Shown: positions 7,426 to 16,109, counted from the first letter of the stretch. The stretch: DNA of 39,814 nt from HGM11501 sp045123995 (GCA_045123995.1 JBGVKY010000020.1:1-39814); one strand, 5' to 3'. Numbers and translations are program-made. Notes: generated by a model not told the origin, from the letters alone.

Positions 7426-7707
7426 ATAAAAGCAATGAACGGAAAAAAGTAGGTTACTTTGGAAAGCTTAGAGAAGCGGCGGTTGGTGAAAGCCGTAATT
7501 TTCGGGTATACTGAATACGGTCCGGGAGCTGTGGGGAAGAAGAAAGTAAGCCCCATCGGGTTCGCCCGTTAAAGCGAGTGAGTAGCACGGAAGTACGGTT
7601 TTTTTGTATTACTCAATGAGGCAGATGCCTGTGAGGGGTCTGTAAACTGAGGTGGTAACACGGATTTTTTATCCGTCCTCTGAATTTTTTCGGGGGACGG
7701 TTTTTTT
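7426..7707 (+). promoter_or_regulatory. T-box riboswitch leader
   Basis: A tRNA-sensing leader. Stem I begins near 7449; the distal CGGC-GGTTGGTG-AAA-GCCG hairpin (about 7478-7494) and GGAGCTG (7524-7531) match T-box stem I landmarks. The specifier lies in the purine run 7536-7545, between GGGG and CCCC arms and directly before AGTA (7545-7548). By the common GAA-codon-AGTA layout the codon is GAA (7542-7544, Glu), though a Lys codon cannot be excluded. The CGGG..CCCGTTA stem follows (7557-7570). The T-box itself is GAGGTGGTAACACGG (7649-7663); its TGGT bulge suits a tRNA with A73. The terminator CCGTCCTC (7673-7680) / GGGGGACGG (7692-7700) is followed by seven T. Uncharged tRNA should favour readthrough into the symporter and ligase genes. 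Confidence 0.93.
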
Positions 7708-7749
7708 ATTGCCGACCGTCTTCGAATCAAAAAAGAAAGGATGGTAGAA

Positions 7750-9303
7750 ATGGCAGTAAAAATTATTATGTTGGTGGTATTTTTCGGTATTATGGTAGGT
7801 GTTGGTCTTTTGTGCCGCCGCAACGCAACGGATGTATCAGGGTTCGTTCTGGGAGGAAGAAATGTGGGACCGTGGCTCACGGCCTTTGCTTACGGAACCT
7901 CATACTTTTCAGCGGTTATTTTTGTAGGTTATGCAGGTCAGTTCGGATGGAAATTCGGCATAGCATCGACCTTTATTGGTCTCGGTAATGCATTTATAGG
8001 CTCGCTTTTGGCGTGGATTATACTTGCAAGAAGAACACGTCTTCAGACAAGGCACCTAAAAACGGCAACAATGCCCGAATACTTTGGAAAGCGTTATGAC
8101 AGTAATGCTCTAAAAATTGTTGCATCCATTATTGTTTTCATTTTCCTGATTCCTTACACAGCATCGCTTTACAACGGACTTTCACGACTTTTTGAAATGG
8201 CGTTTCCCGGAGTTTCCTACAATGTCTGCGTCATAGTAATGGCCGTGCTCACGGGTATTTATGTTACCCTGGGAGGCTACATGGCAACAGCAATAAACGA
8301 TTTTATTCAGGGAATTATCATGCTTATAGGCATTGTCCTGGTTATAGCGGCGGTTTTGGGAACTCACGGAGGATTTACAGCATCTTTAATTGAGCTCGCA
8401 AAAGTAGAATGTGTAAGCCCTGAGGGAACGGTTATCCCCGGCGGTTTTGCAGCTTTCTTCGGACCTGACCCCTTCGGGCTTTTATGTGTTGTAATCCTTA
8501 CATCCCTCGGAACCTGGGGGCTTCCGCAGATGGTACAGAAATTCTACGCTATAAAAAGCGAAAAAAATATTGCAAAAGGTACAATCATTTCAACTATATT
8601 TGCGATTATCGTCGCAGGAGGATGCTACTTCCTTGGAGGTTTTGCAAGAATTTCGGGAGTTTCGGAGGAAGCGGGAAATCCCGTTGGAGGATTTGATGCG
8701 GTTATCCCTGCTATGATTGAAAAGCTTCCGGATTTACTTATCGGTATTGTCATTGTATTGGTGCTTTCGGCATCCATGTCAACATTGTCAAGCCTTGTTC
8801 TGGCTTCAAGCTCAACCCTTACTTTGGACATGATTAAAGGGCATATAGTAAAGAACATGAGCGAGAAAAAGCAGGTTTTCGTAATGAGAATATTCATCGT
8901 TGTATTTATAGTGATAAGTGCTTTTATTGCAATAAATAAAGATAAACTTGGCTACATAGCCGATATGATGGGTATATCCTGGGGTGCTCTGGCTGGAGCT
9001 TTCCTGGCCCCCTTCTTATATGGATTATACTGGAAAAAGGTATCTAAATCTTCCGTTTGGGTAAGCTTCATATTCGGCGGAGGAATTATGATACTCAATA
9101 TGCTTATGAGAGAAAATTTTCCGGAAGTTATACAGTCACCCATTAACTGCGGTGCAGTTGCCATGATTGGCGGACTTATTTTAGTTCCTCTTGTAAGTTT
9201 AATAACGCCTAAAATGAATAAAGAAAAGGTTGACTCAATGTTTGCCTGCTACGAAAAAAAGGTTATTGTAAATGCAACCGAGGCATTGGGTTTGGAAGAA
9301 TAA
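7750..9303 (+). CDS. Sodium:solute symporter (SSS family)
   Basis: 517 residues from ATG 7750. ATG 7741 directly abuts the ribosome binding site AAAGG, so the second ATG, 9 bases on, is preferred. About 13 hydrophobic segments run through the protein, as in PutP-type LeuT-fold Na+ symporters. Family motifs include GFVLGGRNVGPWLTAFAYGTSYFSAV at the N terminus and TMPEYFGKRY after the second helix pair. Substrates of this family vary (proline, pantothenate, sugars, carboxylates), and sequence alone does not decide. It lies 26 bp before an acyl-CoA ligase and both are governed by a T-box, so the substrate may be an amino acid or a derived organic acid that the ligase then activates (inference). 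Confidence 0.9.
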   Translation: MAVKIIMLVVFFGIMVGVGLLCRRNATDVSGFVLGGRNVGPWLTAFAYGTSYFSAVIFVGYAGQFGWKFGIASTFIGLGNAFIGSLLAWIILARRTRLQTRHLKTATMPEYFGKRYDSNALKIVASIIVFIFLIPYTASLYNGLSRLFEMAFPGVSYNVCVIVMAVLTGIYVTLGGYMATAINDFIQGIIMLIGIVLVIAAVLGTHGGFTASLIELAKVECVSPEGTVIPGGFAAFFGPDPFGLLCVVILTSLGTWGLPQMVQKFYAIKSEKNIAKGTIISTIFAIIVAGGCYFLGGFARISGVSEEAGNPVGGFDAVIPAMIEKLPDLLIGIVIVLVLSASMSTLSSLVLASSSTLTLDMIKGHIVKNMSEKKQVFVMRIFIVVFIVISAFIAINKDKLGYIADMMGISWGALAGAFLAPFLYGLYWKKVSKSSVWVSFIFGGGIMILNMLMRENFPEVIQSPINCGAVAMIGGLILVPLVSLITPKMNKEKVDSMFACYEKKVIVNATEALGLEE

Positions 9304-9329
9304 CTAAAAAATCGGAAAGGAAAAAAGTT

Positions 9330-10964
9330 ATGCCTATTACAGATTTTCTTGAAAAAAATGCAAGGCTTCATCCTAATGATGTTAGCCTGGTAGAGGTTAA
9401 TCCGGCAAATCAGCCCGGGGAAAATGTTTCCTGGCATGAATACAGCTTGATTGAAGCCACAGGCGGAGAAAAGTACCGTCGTGAAATAACATGGAAAGAG
9501 TTTGATGTAGCTGCAAACCGCTTTGCTAATCTTCTTCTTACAAGAGGGGTTAAAAAAGGGGATAAGGTTGCAATATTGATGATGAACTGCATAGACTGGC
9601 TTCCTATTTATTTCGGAATACTTAAGTCAGGAGCTCTTGCCGTTCCCATGAACTTCCGCTTTTCTGCAGAAGAAATTGAATATTGCTCTGATCTTGCGGA
9701 TGTGTCCGTTTTGGTCTTCGGTCCTGAATTTACGGAAAGACTCAAGAGTGTCAAAGAAAATCTTAATATAAAACATTTCTTCTTTGTAGGTAAGGAAACT
9801 CCTGATTTTGCAGACAATTATGAAGATATGATAGGCTACTGTTCATCACTTCCACCTGCTGTGGAAATAAGCGATGAAGATGACGGTGCTATTTATTTCT
9901 CATCGGGAACCACAGGCTTTCCTAAGGCAATTCTTCACAGACACAAGGCCTTGGTAACTTCATGCAAGGTGGAACAAAATCACCATTCCCAGACAAGAGA
10001 CGATGTATTTTTATGTATTCCCCCTCTTTATCACACCGGTGCCAAGATGCACTGGTTCGGCTCTCTTTTAACGGGAGGTAAGGCTGTTATATTAAAGGGA
10101 ATAAAGCCGGAATGGATACTTAGAACCGTGTCAGACGAAAAGGCAACTATCGTATGGCTTTTGGTGCCCTGGGCTCAGGATATTTTAGATGCCATTGAAA
10201 GAAAGGAAATAGACCTTTCCGAATACAATCTTTCCCAGTGGCGTCTTATGCATATAGGAGCACAGCCCGTTCCTCCGTCACTTATAAAAAGATGGAAGGA
10301 AGTTTTCCCTAATCATGAATATGACACAAACTATGGCCTTTCCGAGTCCATAGGACCAGGTGCGGTACACCTTGGAGTAGAAAATATACATAAGGTGGGA
10401 GCTATCGGTGTTCCAGGCTATAAATGGCAGGTGAAAATCATCAATGACGAGGGAAATGAAGCTGCTAAAGGTGAAGTGGGAGAACTTTGCTTAAAGGGTG
10501 ACGGCGTCATGAAGTGCTACTACAAAAACCCCGAAGCCACAAGAGAAATTTTGACTTCCGACGGATGGCTTTATACGGGAGATATGGCGAAGATGGATGA
10601 AGACGGCTTTATCTATCTTGTAGACAGAAAGAAGGACGTTATCATAACCGGCGGTGAAAATATTTATCCTGTTCAGATTGAGGACTTTTTGAGAGCACAT
10701 GAAAAAATATCAGACGTTGGAGTAATAGGACTTCCCGACGAAAGACTGGGTGAAATAACAGCAGCAATTATTCAGCTTAAAGAGGGAATGAAGGCGACGG
10801 AAGAAGAAATGGATGAATACTGCTTAGGACTTCCCAGGTACAAAAGACCTAAAAAGATTATTTTCTCTGAAATTCCCAGAAATGCTACAGGTAAAATACA
10901 GAAAAATGCTTTAAGAGAGCGTTACGGTGCTGCAAGACTTGTTGAAGCGGAAACAACGAAATAG
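9330..10964 (+). CDS. Acyl-CoA synthetase (class I adenylate-forming enzyme)
   Basis: 544 residues. It activates a carboxylic acid with ATP to an acyl-adenylate and then to acyl-CoA. The AMP-binding P-loop YFSSGTTGFPK lies at about 190-200, the aromatic motif TNYGLSESIG at about 335, the hinge motif YTGDMAKMDEDGFIYLVDRKKD at about 410-430, and the catalytic C-terminal lysine in NATGKIQK near 525. It resembles FadD, crotonobetaine and medium-chain ligases, but the acid is not identifiable. An N-terminal insertion (SWHEYSLIEATGGEKYRR) precedes the usual ITWKEFD start of the domain. AAAGG precedes ATG 9330. It is the second gene of the T-box operon and ends at a 15-bp terminator. Confidence 0.9.
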   Translation: MPITDFLEKNARLHPNDVSLVEVNPANQPGENVSWHEYSLIEATGGEKYRREITWKEFDVAANRFANLLLTRGVKKGDKVAILMMNCIDWLPIYFGILKSGALAVPMNFRFSAEEIEYCSDLADVSVLVFGPEFTERLKSVKENLNIKHFFFVGKETPDFADNYEDMIGYCSSLPPAVEISDEDDGAIYFSSGTTGFPKAILHRHKALVTSCKVEQNHHSQTRDDVFLCIPPLYHTGAKMHWFGSLLTGGKAVILKGIKPEWILRTVSDEKATIVWLLVPWAQDILDAIERKEIDLSEYNLSQWRLMHIGAQPVPPSLIKRWKEVFPNHEYDTNYGLSESIGPGAVHLGVENIHKVGAIGVPGYKWQVKIINDEGNEAAKGEVGELCLKGDGVMKCYYKNPEATREILTSDGWLYTGDMAKMDEDGFIYLVDRKKDVIITGGENIYPVQIEDFLRAHEKISDVGVIGLPDERLGEITAAIIQLKEGMKATEEEMDEYCLGLPRYKRPKKIIFSEIPRNATGKIQKNALRERYGAARLVEAETTK

Positions 10965-10967
10965 AAA

Positions 10968-11000
10968 AAAAGAACGAAAAGACTGTCTTTTCGTTCTTTT
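10968..11000 (+). terminator. Intrinsic terminator of the T-box operon
   Basis: Perfect 15-bp stem AAAAGAACGAAAAGA (10968-10982) / TCTTTTCGTTCTTTT (10986-11000) with a CTG loop. Confidence 0.9.
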
Positions 11001-11002
11001 GC

Positions 11003-11030
11003 TTGACAAAAGGACATAGACTGGTATAAT
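11003..11030 (+). promoter_or_regulatory. Sigma-A promoter for the cysteine-synthase-like gene
   Basis: -35 TTGACA (11003-11008), 16-bp spacer, -10 TATAAT (11025-11030). Confidence 0.85.
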
Positions 11031-11061
11031 AAGGATATATGTAATTAAAGGGGAATAAATG

Positions 11062-11994
11062 ATGGTTCATGACAACATACTTTCTGCTCTGGGAAAGACT
11101 CCCATCATACGTCTTTCTAAGATGGCACCACCTGACGGGGCAGAAATTTTAGTAAAATTCGAAGGTCTTAACGTAGGTGGGTCAATTAAGACCCGTACAG
11201 CTTATAATATGTTAAAAACCGCCAGAGAAAAAGGTATTATCAAAGAAGATACCATTATAGTTGAGCCTACCAGCGGAAATCAGGGGATAGGTCTTGCACT
11301 GGTGGGTGCGGTTATGGGATATAAAACCAAGATAATTATGCCGGATTCTGTCAGCGAAGAAAGAAGAAAGCTTGTGAGACACTACGGGGCAGAGGTTATT
11401 TTAATTCATGACGACGGAAATATCGGCGAATGTATAGAAAAGTGTCTTTCTACAGCACTGAAAATGGCAAAAGAAGATGAAAATGTATATGTGCCCCAGC
11501 AGTTTGAAAATGAAGCGAATACTGAGGCGCAGAGAAAATATACAGCTACTGAGATATTGGAAGATGTAAATGGTCCGATACATGGTTTTTGTTCTGGTAT
11601 AGGAACAGGCGGAACCATTACCGGAATCGGAGAAGTACTTAAAGAGAAAAATCCCGATATTGAAATATGGGCGGTTGAGCCCGAGAATGCGGCAATTTTG
11701 GCGGGTGGCAATATAGGAACTCATATCCAGATGGGTATAGGGGACGGAATAATACCTGCCATATTAAATGAAAATATATACAGTGATATATGCATAATTT
11801 CCGATGAAGAGGCTATAGAAACTGCTAAGAATCTTTCGCGCATTGAGGGTATAATGTGCGGAATATCCGGTGGCACAAATGTGGCGGCGGCAATTAAGCT
11901 TGCCAATAAACTGGGAAAAGGAAAGACTGTTGTGACGGTTCTTCCCGATACTGCAGAAAGATATTTCTCCACCCCTCTTTTTGAAAATGAATAA
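11062..11994 (+). CDS. Cysteine synthase family PLP enzyme
   Basis: 310 residues (start ATG 11062, 8 bases after AAGGGG; ATG 11059 is the alternative). A fold-type II PLP enzyme of the O-acetylserine sulfhydrylase/cystathionine beta-synthase family, normally making cysteine from O-acetylserine and sulfide. The Schiff-base lysine is K43 in NVGGSIKTRTAYNM, the substrate loop is PTSGNQGIGLA (about 74-84), and the phosphate-binding loop is GIGTGGTITG (about 178). Two spots depart from classical CysK: KTR replaces KDR after the lysine, and TSGNQG replaces TSGNTG. A related activity (another beta-replacement) is therefore possible. It is a single-gene unit with its own promoter and terminator. Confidence 0.85.
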   Translation: MVHDNILSALGKTPIIRLSKMAPPDGAEILVKFEGLNVGGSIKTRTAYNMLKTAREKGIIKEDTIIVEPTSGNQGIGLALVGAVMGYKTKIIMPDSVSEERRKLVRHYGAEVILIHDDGNIGECIEKCLSTALKMAKEDENVYVPQQFENEANTEAQRKYTATEILEDVNGPIHGFCSGIGTGGTITGIGEVLKEKNPDIEIWAVEPENAAILAGGNIGTHIQMGIGDGIIPAILNENIYSDICIISDEEAIETAKNLSRIEGIMCGISGGTNVAAAIKLANKLGKGKTVVTVLPDTAERYFSTPLFENE

Positions 11995-12033
11995 AAAGTA
12001 AGCGGTTTTTTATCAAAACCGCTTACTTTTTTT
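11994..12033 (+). terminator. Intrinsic terminator of the cysteine-synthase-like gene
   Basis: 16-bp stem AAAAGTAAGCGGTTTT (11994-12009) / AAAACCGCTTACTTTT (12015-12030) followed by further T. Confidence 0.9.
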
Positions 12034-12097
12034 CGTTATTGTTTAATTTCGACAAAAAAATATATATACTTTTGTTTATTTTGTTTTCAAATGGATA

Positions 12098-12126
12098 TTG
12101 CTTTTTTTGCTTAAATTTGTTAAATT
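12098..12126 (+). promoter_or_regulatory. Probable promoter of the BMP lipoprotein gene
   Basis: -35 TTGCTT (12098-12103), 17-bp spacer, -10 TAAATT (12121-12126). The leader holds a small hairpin CCGAAAA/TTTTCGG (about 12138-12156) just before the ribosome binding site. No purine riboswitch core is visible. Confidence 0.5.
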
Positions 12127-12184
12127 AGTAGTGTAGTCCGAAAAGTATGTTTTCGGAAAAATTTAATTTATGGAGGAAAAAACA

Positions 12185-13375
12185 ATGAAAAAGTTACTCG
12201 CAATCGTTTTGGCGCTTGCATCATTGGTTTGCTTCGCAGCTTGCGGAACAGCTGATGAAAAGGTTGATGCAGAAGGCATCAAGGTTGGTTTCATCTTCTT
12301 ACACGATGAAAACTCCACATATGACAAGAACTTCTTGGATGCAGCTATGGCAGCTAAAGAAGCTCTCGGTCTTACAGACGAACAGGTTATCGTAAAGGTA
12401 AACGTTCCTGAAGGTAACGAATGCTACGAAACAGCAGCTGAACTTGTTGAAGCAGGCTGCGACGTAATCTTCGCTGACAGCTTCGGTCATGAAGCCTTCA
12501 TGATCAAGGCAGCTAAGGAATTCCCTGAGGTTACCTTCTGCCACGCTACAGGCACAAAGGCTCATACAGAAAACCTTCCTAACTTCTATAATGCATTCGC
12601 TTCCATCTACGAAGGCCGTTACCTTGTAGGTGTTGCTGCAGGTCTTAAGCTCAACGCTATGATCGAAGCAGGCGAAATCACAGCTGAAGAAGCTAAGATC
12701 GGTTATGTTGGTGCATTCCCCTATGCTGAAGTTAAGTCCGGTTACACATCCTTCTTCCTTGGTGCAAGATCTGTTTGCCCCACAGCTACAATGGATGTTA
12801 AGTTCACAAACTCCTGGTTTGACATCGCTCTTGAAAAGGAAGCTGCTAACGCATTGATTGCTGACGGCTGCGTACTTATGAGCCAGCACGCTGACTCTGA
12901 GGGTGCTCCCAAGGCTTGTGAAGAAGCAGGCGTTCCCGATGTTGCTTACAACTTAGATACTCGTGAATGGGGTCCCAACACAGCTTTGGTTTCTTCAAAG
13001 ATTAACTGGCAGCCCTATTTTGAACACATGATCACATCCGTTGCAAAGGGTGAAGCTATCACTCAGGACTTCTGCGGCGGTCTTGCTGAAGGTGTTGTAG
13101 AGATCCTTGGCCTCAACGAAGCTGTTGCAGCAGAAGGCACAGAAGCTAAGCTTGAAGAAGTAAAGAAAGCTTTAATCGAAGGCGAAATCAATGTATTCGA
13201 TACAGCTAACTTCACAGTTGGCGGCGAAGCTGTTACAACATATATGGCTGACGTTGATGATGACGGCACATTCACAGGCGAAACAGAAGTTATTATCGAT
13301 GGTGTATTCTGCGAATCTGAATTCAGATCTGCACCTTACTTCGACCTCGATATCGACGGCATCACAATTAAATAA
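12185..13375 (+). CDS. BMP-family substrate-binding lipoprotein (nucleoside importer)
   Basis: 396 residues from ATG 12185, 8 bases after GGAGG; an ATG at 12170 overlaps upstream of that site. The signal peptide ends in lipobox FAAC with Cys20 lipidated, anchoring the protein outside the membrane. The rest is a BMP/PnrA periplasmic-binding fold (KVGFIFLHDENSTYDKNFLDAA near the start; IFADSFGHEAFMIKAAKEFPEVTFCHATG in the first lobe). It captures nucleosides and passes them to the ABC transporter encoded next, matching the B. subtilis NupNOPQ layout. Codons are strongly biased (AAG for Lys, GAA, GCT, C-ending ATC/AAC/TTC), unlike the neighbours, which suggests very high expression. It has its own terminator, so the binding protein can be made in excess of the membrane parts. 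Confidence 0.93.
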   Translation: MKKLLAIVLALASLVCFAACGTADEKVDAEGIKVGFIFLHDENSTYDKNFLDAAMAAKEALGLTDEQVIVKVNVPEGNECYETAAELVEAGCDVIFADSFGHEAFMIKAAKEFPEVTFCHATGTKAHTENLPNFYNAFASIYEGRYLVGVAAGLKLNAMIEAGEITAEEAKIGYVGAFPYAEVKSGYTSFFLGARSVCPTATMDVKFTNSWFDIALEKEAANALIADGCVLMSQHADSEGAPKACEEAGVPDVAYNLDTREWGPNTALVSSKINWQPYFEHMITSVAKGEAITQDFCGGLAEGVVEILGLNEAVAAEGTEAKLEEVKKALIEGEINVFDTANFTVGGEAVTTYMADVDDDGTFTGETEVIIDGVFCESEFRSAPYFDLDIDGITIK

Positions 13376-13394
13376 TTATCTTATTTAATAATTT

Positions 13395-13426
13395 AAGAGC
13401 AGGATAATTCCTGCTCTTATTTTTTT
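13395..13426 (+). terminator. Intrinsic terminator after the BMP lipoprotein gene
   Basis: 9-bp stem AAGAGCAGG (13395-13403) / CCTGCTCTT (13410-13418), then A and seven T. Confidence 0.88.
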
Positions 13427-13439
13427 CGCCATAAATTTA

Positions 13440-13468
13440 TTGACGAAAAATGGCTAATCTGTTATAAT
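13440..13468 (+). promoter_or_regulatory. Sigma-A promoter for ABC ATPase-permease genes
   Basis: -35 TTGACG (13440-13445), 17-bp spacer, -10 TATAAT (13463-13468). Confidence 0.85.
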
Positions 13469-13509
13469 ATGTCTTATGGAAGTTTTTAATATTGCTAAGG
13501 AGTGATAAT

Positions 13510-15039
13510 GTGAGTCAGGCAGCAATTGAACTTAAGAATATAACGAAATCCTTTGGCAGCGTTGTGGCTAATAAAAATGTCAATCTTACGGTGAACAAGG
13601 GCGAAATTCTTTCGATTTTGGGTGAAAACGGAAGCGGTAAAACTACTCTTATGAACATGATATCGGGAATTTATTCTCCGGATGAGGGTGAAATTTTCAT
13701 TAACGGTGAACGTGCCGTTATTTCGTCTCCCAAAGATGCTTTTAACTATAAAATAGGAATGATACATCAGCATTTTAAATTGGTTGATGTTTTCGATGCT
13801 GCCGAAAATATCATACTGGGACTTTCAGATGAAGATGGATTCCATAAGGATAAATATGTTGAAAAAATTAAAAAAATCGATGAGCAGTACGGATTTTGTC
13901 TTGATCCCTTAAAGAAAATATACGAAATGTCGGTATCGGAAAAGCAGACGGTTGAAATTATAAAAGTGCTTTTCAGAGGGGCTGATATTTTGATACTGGA
14001 CGAACCTACGGCAGTTTTGACCCCTCAGGAGACAGAAAAACTTTTTGATGTCTTAAGGGTTATGAAAAAAGATGGTAAGGCAATTATAATAATTACCCAT
14101 AAATTAAACGAGGTTATGGAAATATCTGACAGGGTTGCAGTTTTACGTAAAGGAGAATATATAGGAACTGTTAATACGAAAGAAACTACGGAAACGGCAT
14201 TGACTGAGATGATGGTGGGTAAAAAGGTAAGTCTCAATATAGAAAGGAAAGAGCCTGAAAATACGGAAGACAGACTGATGGTTGAAAATATAAACTTAAA
14301 GAACCGTGAAGGTTTTAAGGTTTTGGAAAATATTTCATTTACTGCAAAATCCGGAGAAATTTTAGGTATTGCGGGAATTGCAGGAAGCGGACAGAGAGAG
14401 CTTTTGGAAGCTATCGCAGGTCTCGCTCTCATGGAAGAAGGATGCATCTTATATAAAAATCCCAAAACCGGAGAGACCGAAAACTTAAAGGACAAGACTC
14501 CCGTGCAGATAAGAGAAATGGGAGTAAGACTTTCCTTTGTTCCCGAGGACAGACTTGGAATGGGTCTGGTAGGAAACATGGACATTGTAGATAACGTAAT
14601 GCTCAGAAGTTATAAAAAGGGAAAGAGCGTATTTTTAGAGAGAAAAGCTCCTAAGGATCTGGCAGAAAAAATTATAGATAAGCTTGAGGTGGCAACACCC
14701 GATGCGAATACACCGGTAAGAAAATTATCCGGTGGTAACGTGCAGAAGGTTTTGGTGGGTCGCGAAATTTCGTCAAGCCCAACTGTGCTTATGGTAGCTT
14801 ATCCCGTGCGCGGACTTGATATAAATTCTTCCTACACAATATATAATCTCTTAAATGACCAGAAGGAAAAGGGAGTAGCGGTTATCTATGTTGGTGAAGA
14901 CCTTGACGTGCTTTTAGACCTTTGCGACAGAATTTTAGTTCTCTGCGGAGGTAAGATAAGCGGAATCTTAGATGCAAGAACATCTACCAAGGAAGAGGTA
15001 GGATTACTTATGACAAAGCTTGGCGGAGGTGAGAAGTGA
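13510..15039 (+). CDS. Nucleoside ABC transporter, dual ATPase subunit
   Basis: 509 residues from GTG 13510, 7 bases after AAGGAG; an in-frame TTG at 13492 lies upstream of that site. Two nucleotide-binding domains are fused, as in sugar/nucleoside ATPases of the NupO/RbsA kind. NBD1 has Walker A GENGSGKTT and Walker B ILILDEPTAVLTP, but a degenerate signature (MSVSEKQTVEI). NBD2 has a degenerate P-loop (GIAGSGQRELL), an intact signature LSGGNVQKV, and a Walker B region MVAYPVRGLD lacking the usual acidic pair. Such asymmetry is normal in this family. It forms one operon with the two permeases and should power nucleoside uptake with the upstream lipoprotein. Confidence 0.93.
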   Translation: MSQAAIELKNITKSFGSVVANKNVNLTVNKGEILSILGENGSGKTTLMNMISGIYSPDEGEIFINGERAVISSPKDAFNYKIGMIHQHFKLVDVFDAAENIILGLSDEDGFHKDKYVEKIKKIDEQYGFCLDPLKKIYEMSVSEKQTVEIIKVLFRGADILILDEPTAVLTPQETEKLFDVLRVMKKDGKAIIIITHKLNEVMEISDRVAVLRKGEYIGTVNTKETTETALTEMMVGKKVSLNIERKEPENTEDRLMVENINLKNREGFKVLENISFTAKSGEILGIAGIAGSGQRELLEAIAGLALMEEGCILYKNPKTGETENLKDKTPVQIREMGVRLSFVPEDRLGMGLVGNMDIVDNVMLRSYKKGKSVFLERKAPKDLAEKIIDKLEVATPDANTPVRKLSGGNVQKVLVGREISSSPTVLMVAYPVRGLDINSSYTIYNLLNDQKEKGVAVIYVGEDLDVLLDLCDRILVLCGGKISGILDARTSTKEEVGLLMTKLGGGEK

Positions 15040-16106
15040 TGCATAACATACATATTTCAAAACGTGACGATATGCCACTTTTAAAGGCGTGTATGGTAAG
15101 GGCTGTCAGTATACTTTTGGCACTTGTTGTTTGTTCTTTGGTTATAATGATGCTTACGAAGTTTGACCCCTTTAAGATTTACGCCATTATGTTTGAAGGC
15201 TCATTCGGGACAGTGAGAAAAGTGCTTAACCTTTTGCAGCCTGTGGCAATGCTCCTTTGCATATCCCTTGCAGTAACTCCGGCATTCAAGATGAAATTCT
15301 GGAATATCGGTGCAGAGGGACAAGCGTTGGTGGGATGTCTGGTTTCGGCGGCAATTATGATGTTTTGTGGAAAAACACTTCCCGGATATATTCTCCTCCC
15401 AGTTATGCTTATAGGGAGCGTTTTGGCAGGATGCATCTGGGGAATAATTCCCGCCGTATTCAAGGCACAGTTCGGAACAAACGAAACACTTTTTACCCTT
15501 ATGATGAACTATGTGGCAACACAGGTTGTTGCAATATTTATTGCGATTACAATAAAATCGGGTTCAGGAGTTATAGGAACTATTGAGGGACCCAAGATGC
15601 CCAGAATTTTCGGAAGAGATTATTTACTTAACATAATAATAGTGGCACTTTTGACCGTGGGAATGTATATATACCTTAAATATTCAAAGCATGGCTATGA
15701 AATTTCTGTTGTGGGAGAAAGTGAAAATACAGCCAGATACATCGGAATAAATGTGAAAAAGGTAATTATCCGCACAATGGCATTATCAGGGGCTCTTTGC
15801 GGTGTAACAGGATTTTTACTTGTTGCAGGTCAGCATCAGACGGTTGCAACCAATACGGTTGGCGGACTTGGCTTTACTGCTATAATGGTTTCCTGGCTTG
15901 CAAAATTCAATCCTGGAGTTATGGCGCTTGTTTCATTCCTTATTGTTTTCCTTGAAAGAGGCGCAAGCGAGGTTTCTTCAAGCTGCGGACTTAATAACAC
16001 AAGTATATCAGGAATTATAACAGGTATAATTCTTTTCTTCATCATAGGAAGCGAATTTTTCGTACAGTATAAAGTGAACTTCCGCATTAAGCATAAGGAG
16101 GTGTAA
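15039..16106 (+). CDS. Nucleoside ABC transporter permease 1
   Basis: 355 residues from ATG 15039, which overlaps the ATPase stop codon (TGATG) and follows GGAGGTGAG; GTG 15036 is possible. It is a polytopic inner-membrane protein of the branched-chain permease (BPD_transp_2) family, with 8-10 hydrophobic segments and family motifs FWNIGAEGQALVG and GFTAIMVSWLAKFNPG. It pairs with the next gene as the heterodimeric channel, equivalent to B. subtilis NupP. The overlapping stop and start imply translational coupling to the ATPase. Confidence 0.92.
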   Translation: MHNIHISKRDDMPLLKACMVRAVSILLALVVCSLVIMMLTKFDPFKIYAIMFEGSFGTVRKVLNLLQPVAMLLCISLAVTPAFKMKFWNIGAEGQALVGCLVSAAIMMFCGKTLPGYILLPVMLIGSVLAGCIWGIIPAVFKAQFGTNETLFTLMMNYVATQVVAIFIAITIKSGSGVIGTIEGPKMPRIFGRDYLLNIIIVALLTVGMYIYLKYSKHGYEISVVGESENTARYIGINVKKVIIRTMALSGALCGVTGFLLVAGQHQTVATNTVGGLGFTAIMVSWLAKFNPGVMALVSFLIVFLERGASEVSSSCGLNNTSISGIITGIILFFIIGSEFFVQYKVNFRIKHKEV

Positions 16107-16109
16107 GAG

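Noticed and set aside
12031..12184. Purine riboswitch before the nucleoside transporter
   Set aside because: The conserved purine aptamer core was not found; only a short hairpin near the ribosome binding site is visible.
12299..12889. Reverse-strand open frame of 196 codons
   Set aside because: Antisense to the strongly codon-biased BMP lipoprotein gene; the Cys/Ser-rich product and absence of a ribosome binding site mark it as a shadow frame.
14025..14585. Reverse-strand open frame of 186 codons inside the ABC ATPase gene
   Set aside because: Ser-rich low-complexity translation opposite a well-supported ATPase; no start signals.
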